Shown piece after piece: positions 7,830-18,158 of a DNA stretch of 64,000 nucleotides. The notes under the pieces were generated by a model, which was not told the origin of the DNA, ran no database searches, and saw only the letters and a list, made by a program, of their open reading frames with translations. The stretch lies in contig NZ_JANIBM010000011.1 in the NCBI RefSeq assembly GCF_024505045.1, positions 1 through 64,000 on the forward strand. The letters are read 5' to 3'. The first letter of the stretch is position 1. Each line of letters opens with the position of its first letter. This DNA comes from Methylomonas aurea. Its GTDB lineage: Bacteria; Pseudomonadota; Gammaproteobacteria; Methylococcales; Methylomonadaceae. The position numbers and the translations under genes are program-made.

Positions 7830-9767
7830 TTATCCGGATACCAAATTCGACGCGATTAAATGTTCCAAAAGAATACGTCGGATTTCCTCAATGGTTTCCG
7901 GCTGATCCTGGCAGGAATGTCCCCAGCGGATAATTTTTTCCGAAACCGCCTCGTCGATATGTGCGCTCCGGTAAGCCACTACGCCGTCATCGCGTTCTTC
8001 AACCGGGCCGTCGCCTTCCACGGCAATAATCGAATGCGCGCGTACCGTCGGTGATACCGGAATCGAAGCCAGGGCTTTCAAACCGGGATTATTCGGGTTC
8101 ATATTGTCGGCAGCGGTTGGCGGCCTGCGTAACAAGCGGTTCAGTTTTTCGTCGCCGCTGGAAGCCGCAGCCTGGGCGATACCGTTGAGTACGGTTGACG
8201 GTAATTTGACCAATCTGAACACCAAACCGGTCACCCATTCATAGGCAGCCGCCATGGCGCCATGCTGTGGCGTGGCAATAAACACAACGCGTTTGACAAA
8301 CGGCAACGGCTTGAAAAACAAAGATTTCTGCAACAATTGCCGGATCTCGGGAGTGACGTTGATTTGCTCGAACGGTTTATCGCTGATCAAATCCCAAAAA
8401 CGCGTGCCGCTATCGATGGCCGTCATTTTGGCTAACAATCCGCCTTGGCTGTGGCCGATCACGACCGTTTTCTGAATCGCCTCGTCCTTGCCTTCTGGAT
8501 CGAACTCCCTGGTCGCTTTTTGCAAGGCGGCTACAAGTTGGCCCGCGGAATAGGCGATCGGATTGGCCGAGTCGTAAATGAATGCCCAGATTTGAAATTT
8601 TTCTCGAATCAGCGGATCGCCTTCCAGTTCATTGACCAGTTCCGCCCAACGGGCAGGACTGGAAGCCGTACCGTGTACCAATATGATCGGAATCTTACCG
8701 GGAAAATAGGGGCGCAAAGTAAACAAGCCGTCCTGGGCACGGTCTTTGGGGATGATACTGCCAAATAAGCCGCCACTAAAAAAATTGGCAATTTCAAGCT
8801 CGTATAGCGGGTTGTTCTGCAACTGGTGGGCCAGGGCGGCAGTAGGATCATATTCGATGGGTTGCAGCTGGTCATTGATAATGATCTCCTTGGTTTGATC
8901 CGCCGCATATACCTGGATGTTCGCCTCGAGCCTGCCACTGGCCAGGCGGCGACGGGCATCGCCCAATTGCATGACAGCGGTGACCGGCACCTTGATTCGC
9001 GGACCGATGCGATCGGAACCGACTACTTTATCGCCGGCTTGCTGTGCGGCAATACCGGCAGCTAGCGACGCCCCCAAGCCCGGAATCCGATAGCGGTTGC
9101 GTAAGCCGCGAACTTCCATGGCCGCCGTCGATATGAAATGCTCCAGCCGGTAACCGCCCCATACCAATCCCCTTGCGTCGACACTAACCGTCAATTTACC
9201 GAATGGCAATTGGTACTCACCGGGTTTCAAAAGGACTTCAATTTCGCCTTTGTCATCGTCTTCCGGATTTGCCAGACCCTGAGCGATACCTTGGTTATAA
9301 AAATCGTAAGCAAGTCGATAGCGCGGATCGGACGCCTTGAGTTGAATGCCGGCGACATCACCCGGAAATAGCAGTGACCAGGCATAGACGGATGCCGCCA
9401 GATAATAGGCATGGTCGTCGGATTGCTGGGCATGCAGCATGGACAATTCGGCCAAAGCAAACAGCTTATCTTCGTCGCCGTTGGATTTTAGGCTGGCATG
9501 CAGTTCCGCCAGCACCGCTTCCGCTTCCGTGTCGAAGCGATCCAGCAAGCCATTGCGTCTAAGCACCATTTTGGTTGGTTCCGAGGCTTCGCCGGCCGAC
9601 AGCGCGCTGATGCTGTTGAGATGATAGCCGGTTTGAATATCGACCGGATTGGTGCCGACCGGCGTGGCGCAGCCTTGCAGCAGTATAAGCATCGAGGCGA
9701 ATACCCTAACCTGCGTTCGCGCCGTAGCGATGAATTTTGGGTTCGATAAAGAAAAAATAGGCATCAT
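7830..9767 (-). CDS. Alpha/beta-hydrolase lipoprotein (lipase/esterase-like)
   Basis: From the ATG at 9767 the protein has about 645 residues. A hydrophobic N-terminal stretch ends in LILLQGC, a lipobox, so it is probably membrane-anchored. The first half has no recognised domain. The second half is an alpha/beta hydrolase: IPIILVHGTASSP supplies the oxyanion region and VIGHSQGG holds the nucleophile, Ser440. A C-terminal His (RWGHSCQDQP) could complete the triad. Such proteins cleave ester bonds; the substrate is unknown. The frame opens farther upstream with TTG at 9812, but the ATG gives a more normal signal peptide. It is divergent from the DUF4105 gene with only about 60 bases between starts, so the two may be co-regulated. 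Confidence 0.75.
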   Translation of the reverse strand: MMPIFSLSNPKFIATARTQVRVFASMLILLQGCATPVGTNPVDIQTGYHLNSISALSAGEASEPTKMVLRRNGLLDRFDTEAEAVLAELHASLKSNGDEDKLFALAELSMLHAQQSDDHAYYLAASVYAWSLLFPGDVAGIQLKASDPRYRLAYDFYNQGIAQGLANPEDDDKGEIEVLLKPGEYQLPFGKLTVSVDARGLVWGGYRLEHFISTAAMEVRGLRNRYRIPGLGASLAAGIAAQQAGDKVVGSDRIGPRIKVPVTAVMQLGDARRRLASGRLEANIQVYAADQTKEIIINDQLQPIEYDPTAALAHQLQNNPLYELEIANFFSGGLFGSIIPKDRAQDGLFTLRPYFPGKIPIILVHGTASSPARWAELVNELEGDPLIREKFQIWAFIYDSANPIAYSAGQLVAALQKATREFDPEGKDEAIQKTVVIGHSQGGLLAKMTAIDSGTRFWDLISDKPFEQINVTPEIRQLLQKSLFFKPLPFVKRVVFIATPQHGAMAAAYEWVTGLVFRLVKLPSTVLNGIAQAAASSGDEKLNRLLRRPPTAADNMNPNNPGLKALASIPVSPTVRAHSIIAVEGDGPVEERDDGVVAYRSAHIDEAVSEKIIRWGHSCQDQPETIEEIRRILLEHLIASNLVSG

Positions 9768-9827
9768 GGCGCTGGGTTGATTAAGAATTTCGCAAAGGCT
9801 GAACAATAACAAATTTTTTTAGTGCAT

Positions 9828-10763
9828 ATGACTTGCTTAAAATTGATTTCGATGGCGCTGCTGCCGTTAACGACCATCTGGGGCACCTGTGCGATTGCCT
9901 TCGGGGATTCTAGTGGCGGCAACATTGAACGCGCTGTTGCAGGTTTATTTTGCACGCTGGGCTTGCTGACCTTAATCGGGCTGGTGATACGCCGTTGGCG
10001 GCAGGTTTTGATTTCGAGTTATCTGTTGGCCTTTGCCTGCCTATTGATCTGGTGGTTGACTATCAGTCCAGCCAACGACAGACACTGGCAAACTGACGCG
10101 GACAAATTGGCTTATGCCGATTTTGCGGGCGATTTGGTTACCGTCCGCAACATTCGAAATTTTGCGTACCAAACTGAGTTTGATTATCAACCGGCGTATT
10201 ACGACAAAACCTTTGCTCTGCATGACTTGCAAGGTGTGGATCTATTCTCGATTTACTGGATGGGGCCTGCCATTGCGCATACCATCATCAGTTTCGATTT
10301 TGGCGGCAATAATCATCTGGCGATTTCCATAGAAGCTAGAAAGGAATTGAATGAGGGCTATTCGACCATTAAAGGTTTTTTCCGCCAGTACGAATTGATT
10401 TATGTCGTCGCCGATGAACGGGACGTCATTCGCTTACGAACCAATTATCGAAAAAATCCGCCTGAACAGGTTTATCGCTATCGCCTGCAAGGCCGATTGG
10501 ACAATGCTAAAAGCCTGTTTCTGGCTTACATGCGCAAGCTCAACGAGCTTAAGCAGAAACCTGAGTTTTACAACACCTTGCTGGACAATTGCACCACGGC
10601 TATTTGGTTACTGAACAGAATCAACCCGGAACATTTGCCGTTTTCCTGGAAGATTTTACTTTCCGGTTATTTGCCGGAATATCTGTATGAACAGCAACGG
10701 CTCGACACGCGGATTCCGTTTGCCGAATTGCGGAACAATGCGTACATCAATCCGCGCGCGTAG
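9828..10763 (+). CDS. DUF4105 (Lnb N-terminal periplasmic-type) membrane protein
   Basis: The 311-residue protein has two or three N-terminal hydrophobic segments followed by an extracytoplasmic domain. It carries the DNCTT motif (residues 253-257) typical of DUF4105, a papain-like fold in which that Cys is a candidate nucleophile. Function is unknown; cysteine peptidase or amidase activity on an envelope substrate is inferred from the fold. A GTG at 9822 is an alternative start 6 bases upstream. It is divergent from the lipase-like lipoprotein and convergent with the antiporter gene. Confidence 0.75.
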   Translation: MTCLKLISMALLPLTTIWGTCAIAFGDSSGGNIERAVAGLFCTLGLLTLIGLVIRRWRQVLISSYLLAFACLLIWWLTISPANDRHWQTDADKLAYADFAGDLVTVRNIRNFAYQTEFDYQPAYYDKTFALHDLQGVDLFSIYWMGPAIAHTIISFDFGGNNHLAISIEARKELNEGYSTIKGFFRQYELIYVVADERDVIRLRTNYRKNPPEQVYRYRLQGRLDNAKSLFLAYMRKLNELKQKPEFYNTLLDNCTTAIWLLNRINPEHLPFSWKILLSGYLPEYLYEQQRLDTRIPFAELRNNAYINPRA

Positions 10764-10822
10764 GCTGCGGATCAGGCCACCGATTTTGCGACGCGCATTC
10801 GTGCAGCAGATTCGGCAACCAA

Positions 10823-12049
10823 TCAGCGCTGAAATTCAGCCGCATCAGCCTTTAACCGCTCGATGCGTTTGGCGTAATAATTAATTCCGGGTAGCGCGCT
10901 CAGACCATGGCTAAAGATGCTGATGATGACGGTCATCATCAAGGCGAGCTTGATGGAGCCTTCGCCCGGCAGATCCGCTTGCGTTTCCAGATAGACCAGA
11001 CCTAAGACGATGGACGCCAAACCACGCGGTCCAAACCAGCCCATGAACAACAGGCTGGCTCGACTCAAGCCGCTGCCCAGCAATGCCAGCCCAACAGGTA
11101 GTATGCGTGCCAGGGTCAGACTGAACACGGCATAATAAAAATGGGGCCATGCAAAATGCGACCATGAGCGGGCCACCAATAAGCCGAACAGAAAAAACAC
11201 AAAAAAATTGAACAGCTGTCCCCAAGTTTCGGTAAATTCCACGCTATGGCGACCGGCCTCGGCAAAGCCCAGCTGCACGGCGAAACCTGCCACGTAACCC
11301 GCAATAAACATGCTCGCGCCGGCCGCCTCCGACGCCAGTGCGCAAAGCAGCGGTATCGTTACCAGTCCCATCTGCTGCAGGGATTCGCTCATCCATTGTT
11401 TACGAGTCGCCAACGACAGCAACCAGCCGCCGCTGGCCCCAACGCCGATGCCGATCAAACTGCCGTAGCCGATCTGTTCACCGATAAAACCCGACAATAC
11501 GTCAACCGCGCCGGCGTTGGTTTGTAAGGCCAGCGCGATGAAACACATCAAAAACGGCACGGAAAGACCATCGTTGAGCCCGGCTTCCACATTGAGTGCC
11601 TGGCGGATGCGCATCGGCACCAAAGGACTGTTAACGATTACCATCCCCAATCCGGCATCCGTTGGGGCCAGGATTGCGGACAGGATGCCGGCTTCCTGCC
11701 AACTCAGGGTTGGAAAGATCCACATCGCGCCCAATCCGCCTAACACAATGGTCATCAGCATACCGGAGGTCAGCAGGCGAATCGGTAAATTGCGATTCGA
11801 GCTCAAGCTTAAGCTGCTCAGGCTGATGCGCGCGGCATCGGTGAATAACGTCATGACCAAACCAATCTCGGCGACCAGTAAAAAGCCTTGCCTTTTCAAT
11901 TCGGTATCGCTGAACACCGGCGGTAAACGGTACAGCGCAATGCCGGTCAGCGTGAAAAGGATCGGCGCGGTGATGACCGTCGTTTCCAGACGCCGCGACA
12001 GCAAGCTGTAAATAAACACCGTGAGCACAAAAATGACCAGGAAGATCAT
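10823..12049 (-). CDS. Cation:proton antiporter (CPA1/NhaP-type)
   Basis: This 408-residue protein has about a dozen hydrophobic segments and the signature stretches of monovalent cation/proton antiporters: SAILAPTDAGLGM, NVEAGLNDGLSVPF (the buried carboxylate region) and GWFGPRGLASIVLGL. It probably exchanges Na+ or K+ for H+ at the inner membrane. There is no C-terminal regulatory domain. AAGGAG lies 8 bases before the ATG. It is the last gene of a minus-strand series that starts with the adaptor/RND/outer-membrane-factor genes, so it may be cotranscribed with them. Confidence 0.87.
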   Translation of the reverse strand: MIFLVIFVLTVFIYSLLSRRLETTVITAPILFTLTGIALYRLPPVFSDTELKRQGFLLVAEIGLVMTLFTDAARISLSSLSLSSNRNLPIRLLTSGMLMTIVLGGLGAMWIFPTLSWQEAGILSAILAPTDAGLGMVIVNSPLVPMRIRQALNVEAGLNDGLSVPFLMCFIALALQTNAGAVDVLSGFIGEQIGYGSLIGIGVGASGGWLLSLATRKQWMSESLQQMGLVTIPLLCALASEAAGASMFIAGYVAGFAVQLGFAEAGRHSVEFTETWGQLFNFFVFFLFGLLVARSWSHFAWPHFYYAVFSLTLARILPVGLALLGSGLSRASLLFMGWFGPRGLASIVLGLVYLETQADLPGEGSIKLALMMTVIISIFSHGLSALPGINYYAKRIERLKADAAEFQR

Positions 12050-12082
12050 GGTTGGCTTCTCCTTGAACGGTTGGGGGATTTG

Positions 12083-12445
12083 CTAATTTTCCGTTAACCA
12101 AGCACGCGCTTTTTCTATGTCATGCGATTCAAAGTATTCGATCGGAAACTCCCGAAAGCCTTTGCCGGTGAACATCAAAGCCAGGTCTTCCCATTTTCTG
12201 TCACCGACCAGCGCCATCTTGTTGATATAAGGATCGCTCTGGCTTTGAAACGATACGTCCTCCCAGTCGCTGGCTTTATCCCAGCCCTGGAAATCCTCGC
12301 ACAGGATCAATAACCGAATACCGCCCTCGCGGCCAATGATGGCGATTACCTCTTTTTGTCTTCGGCGCAGTTCCGATTGAGTGAGTATGCCGCTGATTTT
12401 GCAGGTGACAATACCGTTGAAATTGCTGATGATTTCCGCGCTCAT
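12083..12445 (-). CDS. SpoIIAA-like (STAS-related) protein
   Basis: The 120-residue soluble protein resembles the SpoIIAA-like family, small STAS-fold proteins with alternating strands and helices (EIISNFNGIVTCKISGIL, LLILCEDFQGWDK). The frame opens at 12481, overlapping the previous gene, but GAGGA 7 bases before the ATG at 12445 marks the real start. It sits between an AI-2E-type transporter and an antiporter. A regulatory or lipid-binding role has been suggested for relatives; nothing specific can be claimed here. Confidence 0.8.
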   Translation of the reverse strand: MSAEIISNFNGIVTCKISGILTQSELRRRQKEVIAIIGREGGIRLLILCEDFQGWDKASDWEDVSFQSQSDPYINKMALVGDRKWEDLALMFTGKGFREFPIEYFESHDIEKARAWLTEN

Positions 12446-12477
12446 AATGTTATCCTCGAATGGGGTGTGCTGACCGG

Positions 12478-13557
12478 TCAAGCGCCGGCGTAGGTTTCTT
12501 TTAGCCAGGATAGAAATAGCTTGTAGCCCAGCGCCAGCACCACAGCACCAACGAAAAGCCCGATAATCCCGGAAAACAGCATGCCGCCGATGGCACCGAT
12601 GAAGACCACGGCCATCGGCAAATCCAAGCCTCGCCCCATCAATATCGGTTTCAGCACGTTATCGATCGCACCCACGCCCAGCATCCAGGCCATGAAGACC
12701 GTGGCGGTCAGGGTGTCTTGATGGGAAAAAACGTAAACGATGCTGGGCAAAATCAGAATGAAGGTCGGCAGTTGCGCCACGGCAAGAAACAGGCAGAACA
12801 CAGTCAGCAATCCCGCCGCCGGCATGCCGGCCAGGAAAAACGCCACGCCCGCCAGTACGGTTTGAATCAAGGCCACCCCCAAAATTCCGCGCGCGACACC
12901 GCGTATCGTGGCGATGCAAAGCTCAGTCCATTCCTCGCCCTTGCTGCCGACCAGCCGCCTGCCTATCGCCAATGCCAAGCGATGCCCGCTATCCCCATTG
13001 AGCAGCAACAAACCGCAGATGATGACCGATACCAACAATTGCAGAATGGCCATGATCACCATGGCGCCGGAAGTCAGCAGCCATTTGCTGGCCTGCTTCA
13101 GTTGCGGCGCAAAGGTTTTGACTGCTTCCCCGAAATTATTGGCGGCCAGTTGCCAAAAATTGAACAGCGGTTCGCCGATCAGCGGCCAGGCCGCGACTTT
13201 TTCCGGGGGAGGCGGAATGTTGAGTTGATTTTGTTGCAGGCTGTCCGCCAACTCCCGAACATTCTCGCCGATGATGCTGGCCAGAATGCCGCAAGGGCCC
13301 AGGATGATCAGCAATAACAAGCCGGTCACCAAAGCCGCCGACAGTTTTTCACGCTCGCCCAGCCATGCGGTCAGTTTTTGATGCAACGGGTACAGCGCCA
13401 CGGCGATGATCACACCCCAGGCCAGGGGATTGATAAACGGCTTGGCGATATGAAAACACCAGTTCAGCAGCACGAACAACAAACCAATTTTCAGTGCCGC
13501 CTCGACGGCGCGATGGGAAAAGTCTTCAGGCTTCATGATTTGCGGCTCGTGCGGCAT
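12478..13557 (-). CDS. AI-2E family (PerM/YdiK-type) transporter
   Basis: From the ATG at 13557 this is a 359-residue membrane protein with about eight hydrophobic segments. It shows the family landmarks: paired N-terminal helices (FVLLNWCFHIAKPFINPLAW, then GVIIAVALYPLHQKL) and the C-terminal block VGAIDNVLKPILMGRGLDLP with GGMLFSGIIGLFVGAVVLAL. Members include TqsA (autoinducer-2 export) and Na+/H+ antiporters, so the transported species is open. The frame extends upstream to 13659, overlapping the outer-membrane-factor gene. The start at 13557 avoids the overlap, and a second ATG lies at 13536. The gene follows a complete RND operon by about 28 bases. Confidence 0.85.
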   Translation of the reverse strand: MPHEPQIMKPEDFSHRAVEAALKIGLLFVLLNWCFHIAKPFINPLAWGVIIAVALYPLHQKLTAWLGEREKLSAALVTGLLLLIILGPCGILASIIGENVRELADSLQQNQLNIPPPPEKVAAWPLIGEPLFNFWQLAANNFGEAVKTFAPQLKQASKWLLTSGAMVIMAILQLLVSVIICGLLLLNGDSGHRLALAIGRRLVGSKGEEWTELCIATIRGVARGILGVALIQTVLAGVAFFLAGMPAAGLLTVFCLFLAVAQLPTFILILPSIVYVFSHQDTLTATVFMAWMLGVGAIDNVLKPILMGRGLDLPMAVVFIGAIGGMLFSGIIGLFVGAVVLALGYKLFLSWLKETYAGA

Positions 13558-13585
13558 GGCGTATTCCGGTTCAAAGATGAGAAAC

Positions 13586-15022
13586 TCAGGGTAAAAACGC
13601 GGCGTCCTTGGGTTTGGGCATTTGTACACCTTGCTCCGCTGCGATGATCCAGCCGCCACCCATCGCCCGGTACAACTGGATCAAGGCGACAAAGGTGTCG
13701 CTACGCGCTTGCACCCATTCGATCTGGCCTTCGTAATACTGGCGCAACGCATCCAGCACTTCCAGGTAAGAGGTGTAGCCTTCGTCGTAACGGGTTCTGG
13801 AAAGACGCAGATAATTTTTCAGAGCCTCGACCCGCTGCGCCTGGGAAACTTGCCGCTCGTTGGACTTTTTGCTGGCAATCAAGCCATCTTCGAATTCGCG
13901 AAACGCTGACAATATCGATTTTTGATAATTAGCCAGGGCTAACTGTTGTGCGCCTTCCGCGGCCTGCACCTGACCGGCGACGCGGCCGGCGGTGATGATT
14001 GGCCCTAAAAGACGGCCGCCGATGGTCCAGAAATTAGCGCCGGGTGTAAACAGCGATGCCAGTTCCACACTGGCCTGCCCCAAATCGCCGGTCAGCGTGA
14101 CCTTGGGGAAATATTCCCCGCGCGCCACGCCAATGCGAGCCGTGGCGGCCATCAACTGTTGTTCGGCTTGTTGGATGTCCGGACGCCGTTGCAATTGTTC
14201 AGACGGCAAGCCTGCGGGCACGGCGGGTGGCGTCAGTTCTTCCAGGGGCAGCCCTCGGTCAATGGCGCCGGGAGCTTGGCCTAACAATAAACTCAAAGCA
14301 TGCTCGGCCTGGGCGATTTGCTGTTCGTAAACCGGAATCAAGGCTCGCCGCCGCTCCAATTCGGAATCCGATTGGCTGATTTCGATTTCCGAAGCGTAGC
14401 CCGCTTCAAAACGGGCCTTGGCGATACGATTTTCCTCCACCAGACTATCGACGGTGCGCCGGGTAATCGCCAGACTACTATCCAGCGATCTCAGCGTAAT
14501 GTAGGTTTGCGCCACCGAGCTGACCAGGGTCAATACCACCGCATCGCGGGCCGATTGTTGAGCCAGTAAATCGGCCCCGGCGGCTTCCTTGGCCCGGCGC
14601 AACTGTCCCCAGACATCCAGTTCCCAGACCATGGTAGCGCCGAGTTGAGCGAAATCGGTGTCCGCGGTTTTACCAGCCAATCCCAATGCCGCGGTGCTGG
14701 TCTGCTGGCGCTGGTAACCGCCCTGGCCGAAAATCTGCGGAAACAGATTGGCGCGGGTGGCGCCGTAAACGCCCATGAACTGTTCCACATTGGCAATCGC
14801 TATTTTCAGGTCAAGATTGTTGTGTAGGGCCTGTTCCACCAGATTGTTCAACACCGGATCCTGCAATTGCCGCCACCAGGGCAGATTGGCGGTATCGCGG
14901 GCGTCTTCGGCGGCAAAGCGCCATTGTTGCGGTGTTTCCAGTTGCGGTTTTTCATAATCGGGACCGACCACGAAACAACCGCTCAGGGACAAGGCCAAAC
15001 TCAGGATAGACAGTTTATTCAT
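13586..15022 (-). CDS. RND outer-membrane factor lipoprotein (OprM/NodT family)
   Basis: The 478-residue protein starts [16 protein letters not shown], a lipoprotein signal, followed by VVGPDYEKP, the standard opening of OprM-like channels. Two repeats of the outer-membrane efflux domain follow; both contain long helices and the [27 protein letters not shown] segment of the family. It forms the trimeric exit duct of a tripartite pump. The chosen ATG at 15022 overlaps the stop of the RND pump gene by 8 bases, suggesting translational coupling. Confidence 0.92.
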   Translation of the reverse strand: MNKLSILSLALSLSGCFVVGPDYEKPQLETPQQWRFAAEDARDTANLPWWRQLQDPVLNNLVEQALHNNLDLKIAIANVEQFMGVYGATRANLFPQIFGQGGYQRQQTSTAALGLAGKTADTDFAQLGATMVWELDVWGQLRRAKEAAGADLLAQQSARDAVVLTLVSSVAQTYITLRSLDSSLAITRRTVDSLVEENRIAKARFEAGYASEIEISQSDSELERRRALIPVYEQQIAQAEHALSLLLGQAPGAIDRGLPLEELTPPAVPAGLPSEQLQRRPDIQQAEQQLMAATARIGVARGEYFPKVTLTGDLGQASVELASLFTPGANFWTIGGRLLGPIITAGRVAGQVQAAEGAQQLALANYQKSILSAFREFEDGLIASKKSNERQVSQAQRVEALKNYLRLSRTRYDEGYTSYLEVLDALRQYYEGQIEWVQARSDTFVALIQLYRAMGGGWIIAAEQGVQMPKPKDAAFLP

Positions 15023-18000
15023 GGCCTTCTCCTTCGCCGGTCGCCGTTTTGGATTTGCCCAGTTTCTCCACGACATAGAACAACACCGGAATCAAAAAAA
15101 TGGCGATGGCGGTCGCGGCGGTCATGCCGCCGATCACCGCGTAACCCATCACCCGCCGGGACAGCGACCCGGCGCCGCTGGCAACGGCCAGGGGTATGCA
15201 GCCCAGAATGAACGACAAGGCCGTCATCATGATCGGCCGCAAACGCAAGCGGGCGGCTTCGATGGCGGCGTCGTAAACGCTTTTGCCTTCCTCGACACCC
15301 ATCTTGGCGAACTCGACAATCAAAATCGCATTCTTCGCCGCCAGACCGATCAGCATCACCAAACCGATTTGGGCATACAGATTGTTTTCGTAATGGCCGA
15401 TCAGCAAACCGGCAAAGGCCCCGAAAACGGCAATCGGTGTGCCCAGCAGCACGCTGAACGGCAAACTCCAGCTTTCGTACAGCGCCGCCAGAATCAAAAA
15501 CACGCAGAAGATGGCAAACGCGAATACCGCTGCCGGCGAAACCCCTTGTTGCGCCTGTTTCTCCTGATAACTCATGCCGATGTAGTCGTAACCCATGTCG
15601 GCGGGCATGGTTTGGGCAAACACGTCCTCCAACGCAGCCATCGCCTGCGCCGAGCTGAAACCCGGCTTGGGCGTGACGTTGATCTGCGCGCTACGGTACA
15701 GGTTGTAGCGCATGGTGAATTCCGGCCCCTCGGTTTTGCGGATGCTGGTCAAGGCCGCCAGCGGCACGGTTTCGCCGGCATTGTTACGCACATAAAACTG
15801 GCCCAGTGCGCTGACGTCCTTGCGAAATTCACCTTCCGCCTGAACGTAAGTTTGCCATTGCCGGCCGAAGCGGTTGAAGTAATTGATGAAGCCGGAACCC
15901 ATGTAGGCCTGCAGGGTTTTATAGACGTCGGCCAGTTGCACGCCTTGCTTCAACACTTTGTCGCGGTCGACATCGACGAAAATCTGCGGTACCGAGGGCA
16001 GGGCAGTGGTGAAGGCGTTGGCGATTTCCGGCCGTTGTTTGGCAGCGGCAATGAATTTCATGGTGTTTTCCGCCAAATACGCGACTTCCTTACCGGCGCG
16101 GTCTTCCAGGATCATCGTCACTCCGCCCGAGGTACCCACGCCCGGGATCGCCGGCGGCGGGAAAGCGAAACCGATGGCTTCCGGCAGATTGCTCAGTTCC
16201 TTGTTGAGATGGGCCCTGATCGCCGCATACTGTTCCTCCGGCTGGGTTCGCTCGGCCCAGTTTTTCAGCGAGATAAAGAAAAAAGTGTTGTAGGTGGTGT
16301 TGGCCTGGCTCAGCATGTTGTAGCCAATTACCGACGAGTAGTAAGCCACGCCGGGGGTATTTTTGAGGATGTCTTCGACTTTGCGGGTGGCCGCATCGGT
16401 GCGCTGCAACGAGCTGACATTCGGCAACTGGATGGCGGCAAACAGGTAGCCTTGATCTTCGTCGGGCAAAAATCCGGTCGGCACGGTTTTACCCAGGCCG
16501 CCGGCCAGCAGCGTCAAGCCGCCGAGAAAGATCATGCTGATACCGGCTTTACGGATCAGTACCGCGCAAAAATTGACATAACCGGCATTGGCTACGCCAA
16601 AACGGCGATTGAAACCGTCGTAAAACTTCTGTATTGGCCCGGTGCCGCGCACGCGGGGTTTCAGAATCAAGGCGGCCAGTGCCGGGCTCAACGACAGCGA
16701 ATTGAAGGTCGAGATCATCACCGACACGCCGACCGTCACCGCGAACTGCTGATACAGTCGGCCGGTAATCCCCGGAATGAACACCGTCGGCAAGAACACC
16801 GCGATCAGGGCCAGCGAAGTACCGATAATCGGACCGGTCACTTCCTGCATGGTTTTCAGGGTCGCTTCCTTGGGGCTCAAACCTTTCTCGATGTAGTGCT
16901 CCACCGCTTCTACCACGACGATGGGATCGTCGACCACCAAACCAATTGCCAGCACCAGGCCGAATAGCGATAGGGTGTTGATCGAAAAACCCAGCAGCGG
17001 AAACAGCATGAAGGTACCGATCAACGACACCGGCACCGCCAGCAATGGAATCAGCGTCGGCCGCCAGCCCTGCAGAAACAGGAACACCACCAGAATCACC
17101 AGCACCATGGCCTCGAACAGGGTATGCACGATTTCATTGATACCTTCGGTGACCGCCAGCGTGGTATCCAGCGCCACCACGTAATCCAGATCGTCCGGGA
17201 AACGCGTTTTGAGTTCTTCCATGACTTTTTTGGCACCGTCGGCGGCTTCGATGGCGTTGGTGCCCGGCAATTGATACAGCGCCACCAGTGCCGCCGGCTT
17301 GCCGTTCAGGCGACCGGACATGTCGTAGGTTTGCGCGCCTAATTCGATACGGCCGACATCCTTGATGCGGACGATGGAGCCGTTCGCTTCCGCCCGCAGC
17401 ACGATATTGCCGAATTCCTCTTCGGTTTGCAGACGGCCTTGAGCGCGCACCGCATAGGTAAATTCCTGGCCGGCCGGCACCGGCTCGCCGCCGACCTTGC
17501 CGGCGGGATTGACGTTGTTCTGCGCCTGCACGGCGCTGACGATCTCCGGAATCGTGATGTTCAACTTGGCCAGTTGATCGGGTTTGACCCAAATCCGCAT
17601 CGCATACTGCCCGGCGCCAAACACCGAGACACTGGCGATGCCTTTGACCCTCGTCATCTGGTCGTTGATATTGATGTAAGCGTAATTTGCCAGAAAGATG
17701 TTGTCGTAACTGCCGTTGGGCGAATACAGCGCGAACATGATCAGTGGCGAAGCTGTCGATTTCTGCACGTTGACGCCGAAATTGCGTACATCCTGCGGCA
17801 GTTGCGATTCGGCCTGGGATTTTCGCATTTGCGCCAGCACCTGGTCGGTATTGGGGTCGGTGGCGACGTCGAAATTGACCCGCAAGGTCATGGCACCGCT
17901 GTTGGCGTTGATGGAGTACATGTAGTTCATGTTGTCCACGCCGGACATTTGCTGTTCGATTGGCGTGGCCACCGATTGCTCGACGGTCACCGCATCGGCG

Positions 18001-18152
18001 CCGGTATAGGTAGTGGTGACTTGTATTTCCGGTGGCGCGATGCTCGGAAATTGCGCGATCGGCAGCCCCATCATGGACACCAATCCAATCATCACCATCA
18101 AGATGGCAATGACGATCGCCACAATCGGGCGGTTGATGAAAAATTTAGCCAT
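15015..18152 (-). CDS. RND efflux pump of the AcrB/HAE-1 type
   Basis: At 1045 residues with the opening [19 protein letters not shown], this is a hydrophobe/amphiphile efflux pump. The proton-relay aspartates are present in [20 protein letters not shown], and the porter domain has the usual [19 protein letters not shown] and [16 protein letters not shown] stretches. It exports amphiphilic drugs, dyes or solvents by proton motive force, together with the adaptor (18159-19346) and channel (13586-15022) encoded on either side. Spacing to the adaptor gene is 6 bases. This is the only complete adaptor-pump-channel set of the classic order in the window. Confidence 0.93.
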   Translation of the reverse strand: MAKFFINRPIVAIVIAILMVMIGLVSMMGLPIAQFPSIAPPEIQVTTTYTGADAVTVEQSVATPIEQQMSGVDNMNYMYSINANSGAMTLRVNFDVATDPNTDQVLAQMRKSQAESQLPQDVRNFGVNVQKSTASPLIMFALYSPNGSYDNIFLANYAYININDQMTRVKGIASVSVFGAGQYAMRIWVKPDQLAKLNITIPEIVSAVQAQNNVNPAGKVGGEPVPAGQEFTYAVRAQGRLQTEEEFGNIVLRAEANGSIVRIKDVGRIELGAQTYDMSGRLNGKPAALVALYQLPGTNAIEAADGAKKVMEELKTRFPDDLDYVVALDTTLAVTEGINEIVHTLFEAMVLVILVVFLFLQGWRPTLIPLLAVPVSLIGTFMLFPLLGFSINTLSLFGLVLAIGLVVDDPIVVVEAVEHYIEKGLSPKEATLKTMQEVTGPIIGTSLALIAVFLPTVFIPGITGRLYQQFAVTVGVSVMISTFNSLSLSPALAALILKPRVRGTGPIQKFYDGFNRRFGVANAGYVNFCAVLIRKAGISMIFLGGLTLLAGGLGKTVPTGFLPDEDQGYLFAAIQLPNVSSLQRTDAATRKVEDILKNTPGVAYYSSVIGYNMLSQANTTYNTFFFISLKNWAERTQPEEQYAAIRAHLNKELSNLPEAIGFAFPPPAIPGVGTSGGVTMILEDRAGKEVAYLAENTMKFIAAAKQRPEIANAFTTALPSVPQIFVDVDRDKVLKQGVQLADVYKTLQAYMGSGFINYFNRFGRQWQTYVQAEGEFRKDVSALGQFYVRNNAGETVPLAALTSIRKTEGPEFTMRYNLYRSAQINVTPKPGFSSAQAMAALEDVFAQTMPADMGYDYIGMSYQEKQAQQGVSPAAVFAFAIFCVFLILAALYESWSLPFSVLLGTPIAVFGAFAGLLIGHYENNLYAQIGLVMLIGLAAKNAILIVEFAKMGVEEGKSVYDAAIEAARLRLRPIMMTALSFILGCIPLAVASGAGSLSRRVMGYAVIGGMTAATAIAIFLIPVLFYVVEKLGKSKTATGEGEGHE

Positions 18153-18158
18153 TGGCGA

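Noticed and set aside
7668..7859. 63-codon plus-strand frame overlapping the 3' end of the lipase-like gene
   Set aside because: No Shine-Dalgarno sequence and no recognisable family; it runs into the convergent real gene.
15021..16967. 648-codon plus-strand frame
   Set aside because: It is antisense to the AcrB-like pump gene, with His/Arg/Gln-rich composition typical of shadow frames in GC-rich DNA.
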